From Benincasa hispida (lineage: Eukaryota > Streptophyta > Magnoliopsida > Cucurbitales > Cucurbitaceae), in contig NC_052358.1 of assembly GCF_009727055.1 (NCBI RefSeq), forward strand, positions 47,653,802 through 47,717,801: a stretch of 64,000 nt of DNA, given 5' to 3'. Positions within the stretch are counted from its first letter, which is position 1, and every line of letters starts with the position of its first letter. Positions 23,300-34,852 of the stretch are shown here, in pieces. Below the pieces are notes generated by a model. The model searched no databases and was not told the DNA's origin. It saw only the letters and a program-made list of their open reading frames with translations. The position numbers and the translations under genes are program-made.

Positions 23300-25339
23300 A
23301 TTTCGTAACAGAAAGGTTACAAAATAGATGGTAAAAGTAAAGAAATCGAATTTCTAAGTGGAAGCGCGTAAATGCACATACTTTCGAAATTCGTTTGGAA
23401 ATAGTGAAAACAGAGAAAACATACAATACAGAGGATAAACATAAACAAGCATGCTCTACAGGGGAAAGAGGAAGAAGACTAACACATGAAAATCATCTTC
23501 AATGCTTCTTTCTCGATGTCACATATTTCGTACCACAAATATCACCCTTGAACTTCTTTGCACAAACTCCAATAGGACACCACCACCGAGCTTTCTTTGC
23601 TATTCTCCGGCAAGAATTGAGATGGTGAGATCTTTACTTTGGAAGAGGGAAGAATGACTTTTACAGAAGAATGATTATGTAAAAATGTTTTTGAGAGTGA
23701 GAGAGTGTAATATTATGTGGAAAGGAAATTTTGTGAGATGTTTGTCTAGAAGAACTATTCTTTTGTCTACCTTGTCCATCATAGAATACTTTTGTGAATA
23801 ATATGTGTGTGAAGGGAGATAACTTGCAAACTGCAGGGGAGTTAATTTTTATATTTAATTTAATTAATTTAAATAAATATTAATTAATTCAATTAATTAA
23901 ATATCATATATGTCAAATTTGAATCATATTCAAATGAATTTCATTTCTTATACTATAATTTTAATATGAATTTTATTTATATTAAATTTAACTTGTAATT
24001 TTAATATGAATCTCATTCATAATATTTAATATTTAAATCTTATTCAAATATATTATTCTCTCATATAATCTATAGTTTTAGTACAAATCATATTTCATAT
24101 TAATTTTAACTTATAGTGTGATATGAATCTCATTCATATAAATAATATTTGAATCTTATTCAAATGTTTATTTCTCTCATATAATAAAATAAAATTTTGA
24201 ATTTTATTAAAAAAAACTAACTTTATGTTGTAATGTATCTATATACATTATATTAAATATATTTTATACAATTAATTTTCTTTTTTAATTTGAACAATTC
24301 AAATTAATTCAAAATAAATTGATTCTTGTTTTACCCTAATGAGCTAGCAAGGGACCTTATGAACCTACAGATTAGAAGCTCTAATGATATGATATTAATT
24401 AATTAAACTCTTTAAATAAATTAATTAAAATTCAATAATTGCGAGTCACTTTACTAAAGATCCACAGCTGCACTATTCGCACTATAGATATATTTCTGTG
24501 TCCATGGATATAACCAATTAACAGTAAGTCGACCCTTTACGAATAACTCGTAATTGTAACTGGGTCAAATTATCGTTTACTCCTGTCATTATATTTAACT
24601 CCTTAAGTCTCACTGATCCTCTAATGAATAACTTATTTATGGTCTTACCATAAACAAAACCCTATTGGGCTAGTGAGAGGGAGGGACCTCATTGTTTAAG
24701 ACTCGGAGTTAGCATTTAAAGGAGCAATCCATCTACTTACCTTAAATATGGGAAGGAGTGAATTCCATCTTGTATAGTTATGTTCTTAGCTCCCTACTCG
24801 GACAAATCCCCAAAATCGTATGCTTATTGAGTCGGTGAAACTGGTCACTTTCACCCATACAGATCAAAAGTTTGCCTTCATAGACAGAATTTCATAACTC
24901 ACTTAGGATTAAGGTCGAGTATTTATGGTCATCTTATGAAATGTTAATCTCTTCGGTCAATGGTGTTATAAAGAAAGATTAATCATTTCGCAGTCCGATC
25001 TTATACAAACTTTTTTTATAGGATACCCCCACTTGCATGTCTCGACATGCACACTTAGGATCAAATCGTTTATAACACTTTACAATTTTTGTAACAATTA
25101 CAAAGTGGGTCATATCCATAGTGTCACCAGGATAAGACATCCAACCTTGTCCATGTACTACAGACCATTTAGGTTATTACTTAAACTTGATCCATCTATA
25201 TGTTAATCACATACATATTTAAGTTACATAGAATAACCTTGGATATTTCTTTAATAGATAATTTCATATATAAAATAGTCAACCATTATTTCAAATAAGA
25301 CATATTAACTACAAGGGCTTTAGGGAATACATCCCAACA
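23300..25339 (-). repeat. Degenerate Copia-type LTR relic
   Basis: The right edge ends ATACATCCCAACA at 25339, which on the - strand is a TGTTGGGATG LTR start. Inside, 24460-25260 is recognisably related to the LTRs of the Copia element at 35034-45459. Shared words include GATATATTTCTGTGTCCAT, ACTCCTTAAGT, GGACTATTTT-like blocks, CATGTCTCGACATG, TTATACAAACTTTTT and AGTGTCACCAGGATAAG. The orientation is the same. No gag or pol lies on either side, so it is a solo LTR or fragment. The left edge is not clear; 23300 is an estimate from where similarity and base composition change. 23820-24420 is extremely AT-rich. Confidence 0.6.
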
Positions 25340-26581
25340 AAAAACTTGCACTTTTTTACGTCTATAAAGAAGGTACCAAGGTGAAGAGGCAACTTTGCCC
25401 CCATAAGAGAAGTCTCAAGCTACTTAGAATAATAAATAAGAACTTCAGATCGAGTAGCCAGACTGATCACCTAAAGAGGACTCAATGAGCACCATGGATA
25501 CGACTTTTACACTCGCACCAAACATGATAAATAATAGCAACCAAATAACTTTCCAGACGTTACATCTTAGCCAATTACTTGCAATAATGACATAAATCCA
25601 ATTGAGCTTCATATCCCATGCGAGATCACATGTTTTAACGATCCATAGGTCTGTGGTTGAAATAACTCTACTATATTGTACTAAGAAAAAGTTTTAGTAA
25701 CTAGAAAACAAACAATATTAAGTATAGTTGGCTTACAATTTTTTTTGGGTTCAAGACCATGAGATTTTTTTAAAAAAAAAAAAAAAAAAACTTATAACAC
25801 TATTTCTAAGTGTAGGATTTGTATGACAACCCTAGATGGAGGTGAATAAAGTTTATTCAAACTAATTAATTTTTTTTTAATGTGGGCCCAATTATGCAAA
25901 TCGATAAACTTTTTGCTAGTAATTAATTTAAACAAAGTTTCATACAAATAAAGCTACATTTATGTCAGATGAATGGGTATCAATCAATTGCTCTTTGATT
26001 AGTGGGCCTCATCCGATTGCTTTTAATGTTGTTTACATGTCCATCTGTAATCACAATTAAATGTGGGGTCCACCGTACCATATGTAGTCAAATTTTGTAA
26101 GTTGATTGAGCTTTGAAAGGTGCTCAATTTGATTGAGTTTGAATATGTAGTGGAACTCACTTATTTTATCAAAATATTTTATGGCGACTTTCTATCTTTT
26201 ACCCTCAGATATCATAACATACAATTTTGCGGATGAATTGATCAGTAAATATTTTATAAACCCATTCGCTTGTATGCCTATCGATCTAACGATTCCGATG
26301 ATATAGTCAATAATGATAAAAATACTGCTAGATTTATCTTTTTATGTTAAATTTGATCGGTAACGGTAGTTGTTGTTTGCATAGTTTTTTAACCCAATTC
26401 GTTCCTACGCTTACTGATCTACTGTGGCATTACGACTTCCCATGCTTCAAGCACATGCACGTGCCTCTTGTGCACTGGCGTCGCTGCATACAATCAATAT
26501 TCATTCGACATATGTCTCACTTCGTTGTAGTTTGTCATTGTGACATTCTGATTTTTTTTTCGTAATTTAAAATCAGTACTT
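25340..26581. other. Intergenic stretch without recognised features
   Basis: AT-rich DNA with an A run at about 25772-25790. The ORF at 26344-26565 has no known domain. No repeats or RNA genes seen. Confidence 0.5.
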
Positions 26582-26897
26582 TGTAATAATTGAGGAAACT
26601 TTTGTTATATTTGAATTTTGGCTCGTTTAAAGAAAAAATTGGGTTTTATGCCAAATTACTTGATTTTTAAGTTAATGTCAAAAATTGAGATTTTATTGGG
26701 AGAATTGTTCTATTTTGAAATTTGGGTTTTGAAGAGAAAAATAAAGAAAGAGTTTTAAAAATATGTATATATTTGTGTATTTAAGGAATAGAAAAAAATA
26801 AAATAATAGAATAAAATAAAATAAAATAATTTCTAAATAAAATAAAATAGTTTTTATTTTTATTTTTTTCTCTTATCAACCCTCCCCCCTTCACGCG

Positions 26898-27037
26898 GGA
26901 AAATTTCACCAAATGACCCAAAACCCAATTTTTTTTCTACCAATGACCTCTTCTAAAAAAATTTCTACCACTGACTTTTTCCCTATGCGAAATATAAAAA
27001 TTACCCCTAATTTTTAAAAAGCCTTCAGATCGCCACA
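26898..27037 (+). repeat. MULE left terminal inverted repeat
   Basis: About 140 bp starting GGAAAATTTCACC and ending AAAAAGCCTTCAGATCGCCA. Pairs with 31121-31259. Confidence 0.88.
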
Positions 27038-27339
27038 TTTCTTCTTTCTTCTATGATTTCCTTAGCTCTTTATTCAATGTGCATTCAATACACCACCAAC
27101 ATTCTACCAAAACATTTATTCCCAACTGATATTCTGAAGAGAATGGAACGACTTTCTCATTATTCACTTTCTGTCGTCGAACGTCTCTCTCATCTCGTAG
27201 CTTTCTTTCAGATTTCCTCAGCCCTTCGGATTCTTTGGTAGCTTTCTCTTATAACTTTCATCATTGGATTCTATCCACATTTCTTCTTCCTTCGACGGTT
27301 TCTTCAACCCTTCATTTAATGTATGATTTCTTCTCTTAG

Positions 27340-27735
27340 ATTGCTTTCATAATAAGTGTCATTTAGTAAATTATAAACGATTGTATAGTAATTTATACAT
27401 GATCGTTTAGTAAATTATAAACGATCGTTTAGTAATATTTGCAATGAGTAGTAATTATACATCATCGTTTAGTCAATTAGAATGATCGTTTAGTAAAATA
27501 TAAACAATCGTTTAGTAATTTACTATGCGATCGTTTAGTAAATTACTATGCGGTCGTTTAGTAAATTATACTCATTGCATATATTACTAAGCGATCATTT
27601 ATAATTTACGTTTATAATTTACTATGCAATTGTTTAGTAAATTATAAACGATCGTGTAGTAATTTATACACGATCGCTTAGTAATTTATACACGATCGCT
27701 TAATAATTTATACATGATCGTTCACTTATCAATGA
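27340..27735. repeat. 22-bp-period array of palindromic CGATCG motifs, left side of MULE
   Basis: About 14 copies of GATCGTTTAG and variants alternate with TAAATTATA spacers. Start-to-start distances are 22-23 bp in long runs: 27401 and 27423; 27484, 27506, 27529, 27552; and 27628, 27650, 27672, 27694, 27716, the last set exactly 22 apart. The full motif TAAACGATCGTTTA is a perfect palindrome. The position inside the inverted end suggests transposase-binding subterminal repeats, which is inference. Confidence 0.88.
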
Positions 27736-27877
27736 TTTGTTTATCCAATTGTAGATCAATGGCATTACTTCGCATCTTTGTACAATTTGGTGGGATTGGG
27801 ATGAGTCTGGAAGAAATTATGTTGGTGGTCATATGAAAGGTCTAAAAGTCTAAAATGATATAACAGTAAGTGAATTA

Positions 27878-30040
27878 GTGAGTATGATGCATCAATTACT
27901 GAATATCGATATGGATATGTTTGATATACACATAAAATATTGCTACAATCTGTTGGGCCCGGCTCCAATTGACATAGTGGACGATGAAGATCTTAGCTTC
28001 TTTTTAGAAGGCAGTGAAGCATCCTGGATGCCATTATTTGTATCAGTTACACCTGCTAACAGTCATGTAGTACAACAACATTGCAATCCAACCGATCAAC
28101 CCAATCCAATTCATACCATGTCTTCAGTTGATGATCATATTGAGCCATGTAACTTAGGTTATGACCAAAGTGAAGCTTGGTTTGGTCGGAACAGTGAACT
28201 TAGATGTACTTCACAATTCAATACTAAACATGGATATGGACAAACTTCTTCAACACCTAACATCAATATTCCAACCCCACTTTGCTCCTGTTCCACCAGT
28301 TGTGATGCCTTCAGTTCTAATGCATTCCACTGTTCCAACCAAACCATTTGTTGATATACTCGGACCATCAGAGGGCCCATCATATGACAACCTCGTCCCA
28401 ATACCTCATGACTATCTGAATGACAAGGATATAAAGGTCGGTCAAATTTTCTTTTCGAAATATGACTTGTTAGTTAAATTATTGATGTTTGCAATAAGAA
28501 AGAACTTTGACTAACGCACAAAAAAGTCAACGAAGAGCTTGCTAACTGTCCGGTGTTCGATGGAGGAATGTAAGTGGAGGGTCTGTGCCAACAAAAAATG
28601 AGAGAAAGTGATTCCTTCAAAGTGACCAAATATCCCAGCGAACATAAATGTTCTCTTGAAATGAAATCTGGTAATCATCAACAAGTAAAAAGTTGGGTTA
28701 TTGGACACTTAATAAAGTTCAAATACGACCAACTTGGCCGAACCTACCGCCCAAGAGATATAATTTAGGACATACGACGAGAATATGGAGTGAACATTAC
28801 CTATGGATGGGCTTATCGCGCTAGAGAGTACGGATTGGTGTATGCACAAGGGTCGCTAGAAGGATCATATGTTGTTCTTAGGGCATATGACGAGGCACTT
28901 AAGCTTGCAAATCTAGGTATCATATTTGAGGTTGAAGTAGAAGATGGAAAATACTTTAAGTACGTCTTCATGGCACTTGGTTCGTGTATCAGGGGTTTTC
29001 TAAACTGCATCTGCCCAATAATCGTTGTTGATGGGACCCATTTGTATGAGAAATACAAAGGTTTTTTGTTGATAGCAACATGTATTGATGGAAATAACAA
29101 CACATATCCTATCGCCTTCAATATTGTAGATGGTGAGAACGATGCATCATGGACTTGGTTCATGACTCATTTGTAGGCTTCAATAGAAGATGTTCCCAAT
29201 CTAGTGATTATATCAGATCGTCATAACTCAATTGCAAAGGCAGTTGCAAGGATATTCCTTGGTGCATTTCATGCTCTGTGTATATACCATATTCGAAATA
29301 ATTTGGTGGACAAATTCAAGAATAAGGACATAATCCCACATTTCTACCTAGCGGCGAAAGCATATAGAATGTCTGAATTTCAGATGTATTGGGTTAAGCT
29401 CCATCAATATCCTGGTGGACGATCTATCTTGAGGAGGTTGGATTGCAACTGTGGACAAGGGTTTATCAAGTCCATTGTAGGTATGACAAGATGACGACAA
29501 ATATAATAAAATGCCTCAATGAAGTGTTGAAAGATGCCCGGGAACTACCAATAACAAATCTATTAAAGCATGTCCGCGAGTGGCTACAAGGTTGGTTCTA
29601 TATCCAACGTACACGCGCAATGGCATGCACAAACATTGTAATTGATTACACAATAAGTATTTTTAAGGAATCAGAATTGATGTCTAGAACATATCGTGTT
29701 TCTCTGATGGATATGCATATAATTAATGTGGACGATGGATATTTGGGAGGGTTGGTTGATCTTCGTTCATGGACATGTACGTGTAATTGCCTCGAGATCC
29801 CATGCTCCCATGCAATATCTATAGCGACCCTGAGAAACATTAATGTTCAAACATTATGTGCAAAGTAGTTTACAGTTGAGTGTGTGTTTGATGCTTACCT
29901 CGAACCAATCTTCCCAATCAGACACAGTCAAGAATGGGTTGGAGATTTTGAACCAATTTTACCACCGCAAAAATTAATAAGTGTAGGTCGACGTCAAACC
30001 ATCAGGATACCTTCAATTGGAGAGGAGCCATGACAAATAC
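27878..30040 (+). pseudogene. MuDR-type (MULE) transposase, broken by frameshifts and stops
   Basis: Segments in changing frames make one decayed gene. 27878-28354 is a variable N-terminus. After a frame change, 28161-28514 and 28515-28768 carry the MuDR DNA-binding region (VPIPHDYLNDKDIKVGQIF, then WRVCANKKM-like and FKVTKYPSEHKC). 28790-29176 opens the MULE catalytic domain with IIVVDGTHLYEKYKG (first Asp) and AFNIVDGENDASWTWF; a stop at about 29174-29176 interrupts it. It continues as VIISDRHNSIAKAV (second Asp) and FHALCIYHIRNN to 29494. After another frame change, 29443-29868 ends in a SWIM zinc finger (CTCNCLEIPCSH). Beyond a stop, a zinc-knuckle relic (GQTGHNKKTC) has lost its first cysteines. 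It sits centrally between the MULE's inverted ends. No function is expected. Confidence 0.88.
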
Positions 30041-30334
30041 AAAGGTATACACGATATGGTCAGACAGGACATAACAAGAAAACGTGTAGACAAATGTTGA
30101 TAACACCTGGCACTGACCCATCTAGACTAAACAATATATAATTTTCGCTTTTGCTTCGATTTTTCTGTACAACACCAATTATATTCTGTACAACCCCAAT
30201 TATTCTATACAAATTTATATTCTGTACAACCTCAATTATTCTGTACAAATTTACACTATACAATATGTAATTTTAGCACCAATTATATTCTGTACAACAC
30301 CAATTGTACTGTACAATATGTAATTTTAGCATAA

Positions 30335-31100
30335 ATTTATCTAAACGATCGCTTAGTTATTTATTTGCTTAGTTAAATGTAAAACACCAATTGTATTCTA
30401 CAAATTTAGCATAAATTTATCTAAATGAAAACTAAACGATCGTGTAATAGTTAGCTAAACGATCACTTAGTATTATCTAAACGATCACTTAACAAAACCT
30501 AAGTGACCGCTTAGTATTAGCCAAACTATCGCTTTATAAATTAGTACACGATCGCGTAATAGATATCTAAACGACCGCGTAATACTTAGCTATCTGATCG
30601 CTTAGTATTATCTACACAATCGCTTAACAAAACCTAAACGATCACTTAGTATTATCTAAAAGATCGCATAAAAAAATCTAAGCGATCACTTAGTATTAGC
30701 TAAAAGATCGCATAAAAAAAATCTAAGCGATCACTTAGTATTAGCCAAACGATCACTTTATAAATTCGTACACGATCGCTTAATGGGTATCTAAATGATC
30801 GCGTAACAGTTAGCTAAACGATCGCTTGGTATTAGCTAAATGATCGCTTAGTATTAGCCAAATGATCGTATAATGGATATCTAAATGATCGCGGAATAGT
30901 TAGCTAAATGATCATTTAGTATTCTTTAAACGATCGTTTAATAAAAACTTTAGTGGATAGCTAAACGATCGCTTAGTATTCTCTACACAATTGCTTAATA
31001 AAAACTATAGTGGATAGTAAACGATCGCTTAGTATTCTCTCCGATCGCTTAGTAATATCTATCCGATCGCTTAGTGATATCTAAATGCTCGCTTAAAGTA
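30335..31100. repeat. 22-bp-period array of CGATCG motifs, right side of MULE
   Basis: About 30 degenerate copies of CTAAACGATCGCTTAGTATTAG-like units, spaced about 22 bp, fill the space between the transposase relic and the right inverted end. Variants replace CGATCG by GATCAC, GATCGCG or GATCGT. The left array is biased to GATCGTTTAG, the right to GATCGCTTAG, so each side was homogenised separately. Confidence 0.85.
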
Positions 31101-31120
31101 TTCGTAGAGACACGTTCACC

Positions 31121-31259
31121 GTGCGGTTTGAAGGCTTTTTAAAAACTTAGGGTAGTTTTGAAATTTTCCATGGGGAAAAAGTCAATGGTAGAAAAGTTTT
31201 TAGGAAGAGGTCATTGGTAGAAAAGTTTTTGGGTTTCGGGTCATTTCATAAAATTTTCA
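31121..31259 (-). repeat. MULE right terminal inverted repeat
   Basis: Reverse complement of 26898-27037 with scattered differences; ends GGGTCATTTCATAAAATTTT just before the target duplication at 31260-31268. Confidence 0.88.
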
Positions 31260-32518
31260 CTTCATGTGTGAACGCAGCCCGTGTTTCTGAAACCCTCGCC
31301 GCCATCGTTCCTCACGCCATGCCTCTAGCCGCCATCGAAGCTTCATGTCGGTAAGTAAGTCTGTCGCTGCTCAGATCGACGATGTTCACGTCCTCAAGCT
31401 ACCAGCCATCCACTTGTTCGCTCGCTTGCCCTCGCGTTGTCCGTCTTCAACCTTTCCGCTGTCGCGTCGATCGCTTCCCAACCAGCCGTCGCTCACCCAC
31501 TCGGCCACTCCAGCCAGCCGCCACACCAACATCGTTCCACCTACCTCGCGCTGTTCCAAGGTTGCGTCGCGAGTTCGGTTCTTCTTCAACCACTCATGCA
31601 CCACCAAATCTGTTCACACCAAGCAACGCCGTCAGATCTTAGTCACGCCGCCGTTCTCTTATATCTGCCAGCTGCTGGTCACCCGTCGTTGCTCTAGTCG
31701 CCATCGCGCACTCTGCCGCCCTTTGTCGAGTGCTGCCATCGTGGCCTCACTGGATCTTGAAACTAGGTGAGGTTTTGGGTAGATCTTGGAGATACTGCCA
31801 AACTCTCTTGAAAGAACTTTGAATGCCCATGGAGCTTTGATTTTTTTTTTTTTTGGTTTATTTAGATTAATTAGGATTTAGATTCAAGCTTTGGAGAAGT
31901 TTTGAATTTAGAAGCGAACGGCTTGAGTTTGATTCCGACAAGAATTTTGGTGTTAGAACTTTGAGATGATCTTGGTCAAACCACTATTGGGTAAGTTGTG
32001 TTGATAATCTTGGAATGATTTAATGTTTAGAATTGGGTTAAAGGTTAAGATCGTTTTTTTTATCTATTTTCTAGGATCTCATTTAAAAGTTTGTGGAAAG
32101 CTAGAAAGGAGTTTGTTCACTTGAATTAATTTTTGGACTTTATTTGAGGTAAGTAATCTTACTATTGGAACTGCCTTTGTGCCGGACGATAATATTAAGG
32201 AAAATTTTGTTGGTTTTGAGATTGAATGAAATGTTTAGAAATAATATATGAGCATGTGATAATATGTTTGAAATATGTTATATGTATGAGCATGATTAAA
32301 ATTTTTACGAGGTATATTAACAGAACGATTGAGCTTGGGCCTAAATTATGGGATAAGTGACACTACCATTGAAATTCCATAACGCTAGACAAAAATTAGA
32401 TATATGTTCATGTACATATTTTCATGAGATTTATTTTTTTGAAACTATGAATGAATGTCGTGTGATTTATGATGAAATTTTGAATTATCCATTATGTGAA
32501 TGTTTTCAAGGAGTCTAG

Positions 32519-32993
32519 TAGTGTATGAAAGAGATGCACTAGGGTCGATTCATTTTTACAAGATTACACATGCTTGTCTAGATTGATCTGCATGATATTA
32601 TTTACACGATTTTATAGGACTCATGAATAGGTAAATTTTACATGTAATATAATCTTGGATGCAATCTCTTTTCTTTTCCAATATTTGATTTATTTGAGTG
32701 CATGAAAGTGATGCATGTCTAGTGGCACTAGTGTGTGAAAGAGATGTACTAGGGCCTGTATGTATGAAAGTGATACATACCTAGAAGGGGTTGAGGAGTA
32801 TGAAAGAGGTGCACGCTCAATAGGTTATGTGTATACGAAAGAGGTGTATACATAACTATGTGTACGAAAGAGGTGCACATCCCTGCAGTTATAGAGAAGA
32901 CTTGGGTGTATGAAAGTGATGCATTCTCAGAAGGTTCAATGTATATGAAAGAGATATACATCAGACTTGATGTGTGTGAAAGTGACGCACGTC
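32519..32993 (+). repeat. Array of ten covarying hairpins with a constant GAAAG[TA]G loop
   Basis: Ten stem-loops, at 32519-32541, 32698-32716, 32728-32752, 32758-32780, 32791-32820, 32823-32857, 32858-32880, 32904-32926, 32939-32961 and 32969-32993. Each has a 7-nt loop, GAAAGTG or GAAAGAG, closed by a T-A, C-G or (once) T-G pair. Stems are 6-14 bp and differ in sequence, yet pair: GTATGTAT with ATACATAC, ATGTATAT with ATATACAT, ATGTGTAC with GTGCACAT. I count roughly 88 pairs, of which about 16 are G-T on the + strand; only the fifth has an internal mismatch and a bulge. The array lies in a retrotransposon LTR, about 0.5-1 kb before its end. Function unknown; an RNA-level role is inferred from the pairing. 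Confidence 0.85.
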
Positions 32994-33522
32994 TAAGGGA
33001 AAGGTAAAAGAGTGAGCCAGTTAATAGAAATCTTCAGGTTCCACTAGTACAGAGTTTCATTTCACGTAGCATTTATTGGACATAAATGCTTAGTCTGCCC
33101 CAGGTAGTGGGGTTACTTACTGAGTATTTTATACTCACTCTTTCTCATGTTTATTTTCAGGTAAGGGTAAGAGCATGTCGGCAAATGACAAGTGGAATTC
33201 GTGGTCGAATCACTGAGACTAGTCTTGTGTTTCTGCTCATGTTTTTGGGATTTTTATGTTTTTGATTTCTAGTTTTGATATATGAACTCGAGGAATTGGT
33301 ATTTGCGCTTTAGACTTTTAAGGAAGTTTTCTAGTTTTGTTTTATGGCTTTATGGGTACCTTGCTATTTGAATTTGAATTATTTATTTTTTAATGAAATT
33401 AATTATTTTTTCATCTTTTATTTGGTTTTTACTAATTTATGAAAAGATATCAAATTTGAATTTCATGCATGCATGTCTATAGTAACGACCTAGCTTAAGT
33501 CCTCGGGAGTCGAGTTGTTACA

Positions 33523-34852
33523 GTCATGATGTCGAATGCTAATGTTAGTACAAGAAAATGGGAATGAAATGAATATAATTCTATTCAGACACTTACTGAT
33601 GCGCACTCGAACACTTTACTTGCAATGTGGTTTGTAGTGTAGATCGGACAAAAGTCCATCTCATCATACGAGGAATTCCGTTTCTATTTACTTTGATTAC
33701 AACGACTCTATTTGTCTTTGATAGTGTCTCATATATTAAAACCTGTGTAACTTTTGTAGTGAAGAGTGTGAGAATCATGCAATTGGTTAATTGAAATACA
33801 TCATAATAGTAATCTAAGTACCTGAAAGGCAAGTGGAAACCTGGGAATGCTGAACTTTATGATATAGGACAGGTTAGCTGCATTATTGTCCCAATACATC
33901 TTTGCTTTCCTGACTAATGCTCTCTATAAACCTCTTAGTGTCTTTTCCCATAAGATGGTCCCCTAGTTCATGCTATTGAAACGACAGATATTGTCGACAT
34001 CAACGAACAATATTGAATCAACAGAAGTATGTTTGTCTTTTCCTATCATCGTAAGCTCTGTGTAGTATACGAGAAAAACTTTTACAGCATCCTCAACATT
34101 GTTAAACTCCATTTTGGATACTCTTTCTCCAAATCAAATACAGTCAGTGTGCCACGACCGGGGAAGTACCTATCTTTTAAACGATTACCTTTAGTCATCG
34201 GTGTGGTACTACATTGATAGAAGGTCACAATCCTGTTGTCAATAGGAATTTTGGCTTGTCAAAAGTTAGAAACATTCCTCTAATATTACATGTAATGCAA
34301 TCTTCTCGGCAATGAACGACCTCCCATAGTAAAGCCTCGTATACACCACTGTTGAAAATGATATTCAGGACAATACAACAACCAAATACTGTTCTTCTAA
34401 AAGCATCGAGCTACGCTTGACTGAGTTTTCTCTTGATAGCTACATTTGCGATCATTATATGGGATAAACATGTATATTGTGTTGGAAACCATCCGATCGG
34501 AGGAATCTTGTATTGAGGCTCTGTCGTATGTTATCTGGAAGTTGTCAATTTCATGAAAAAAATCAGTAAGCAAGCAAGAAAATTCACATAATTTCATCCA
34601 TTTTCTGTTACTGGCTCTATTGTTGATATCAACTTATCAACCTACCGATTTACAGATATCAACTTATTGATATTAAACGAGAGGGACATGATAAAACGTC
34701 AAACAACATCCATATCGACGGACGAGCAGGAAAACGATATTATTGTTAAAAATATAATCAGATCATAAAAAATCAGGTCATGTCGATAATAGTGATTATA
34801 AACAAAGAGATTAATGACTGGTCAATTATGAACATGTTAATACCGCTTATTA
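33523..34852 (-). other. Possible decayed coding remnant between two retroelements
   Basis: Several short - strand frames (33593-33832, 34397-34597 and pieces between 33900 and 34260) follow one another as if parts of one decayed protein. One contains FHEIDNFQITYDRASIQDSS. The style resembles proteins carried with Ulp1 proteases in cucurbit transposons, but I cannot name a domain with confidence. Stops are frequent. No RNA gene or repeat array seen. Confidence 0.25.

Larger units (their letters stand above)
26898..31259 (+). mobile_element. Mutator-like element (MULE) with long inverted ends, inactive
   Basis: Terminal inverted repeats of about 140 bp (26898-27037 and 31121-31259) match over words such as AAATGACCC, TCTACCAATGACCTCTTC, TGACTTTTTCCC and TTTTTAAAAAGCCTTCA. 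A 9-bp duplication, CTTCACGCG (26889-26897) against CTTCATGTG (31260-31268), is the MULE length. The two mismatches are both C-to-T at CpG sites. The element is 4.36 kb and encodes one MuDR-type transposase, now broken. Just inside each end lies an array of palindromic CGATCG motifs. It interrupts an older LTR, so it is the younger insertion. Confidence 0.9.
26582..33522 (+). mobile_element. Long LTR (probably solo), split by a Mutator-like element
   Basis: The left end TGTAATAAT (26582) and the right end GTTGTTACA (33522) are inverted copies with two differences. Removing the nested element at 26898-31259 leaves about 2.57 kb with no coding domain. In it are a GC-rich early section (31270-31770), an array of hairpins (32519-32993), a 7-bp stem TGAGTAT/ATACTCA around 33121-33137 and a T-rich tail. 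TG..CA ends, the length and this content fit an LTR. Gypsy-type assignment is recall-based. No primer-binding site follows 33522 and the flanks (TACTT and GTCAT) do not match as a target duplication, so it could be solo or truncated. Overlapping ORFs near 31345-31770 are GC-rich noise. Confidence 0.6.

Noticed and set aside
26344..26565. 73-codon frame with His/Cys residues
   Set aside because: No recognisable zinc-binding spacing and no coding context.
27340..27735. Regularly spaced palindromic repeats that look like a CRISPR array
   Set aside because: Period is only 22 bp, the spacers are the same AT-rich word, and the array sits inside a plant MULE; CRISPR is a prokaryotic system.
31345..31770. 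Three overlapping + strand frames of 86-141 codons
   Set aside because: They overlap in different frames in a GC-rich LTR section, have no domain and no consistent codon use.
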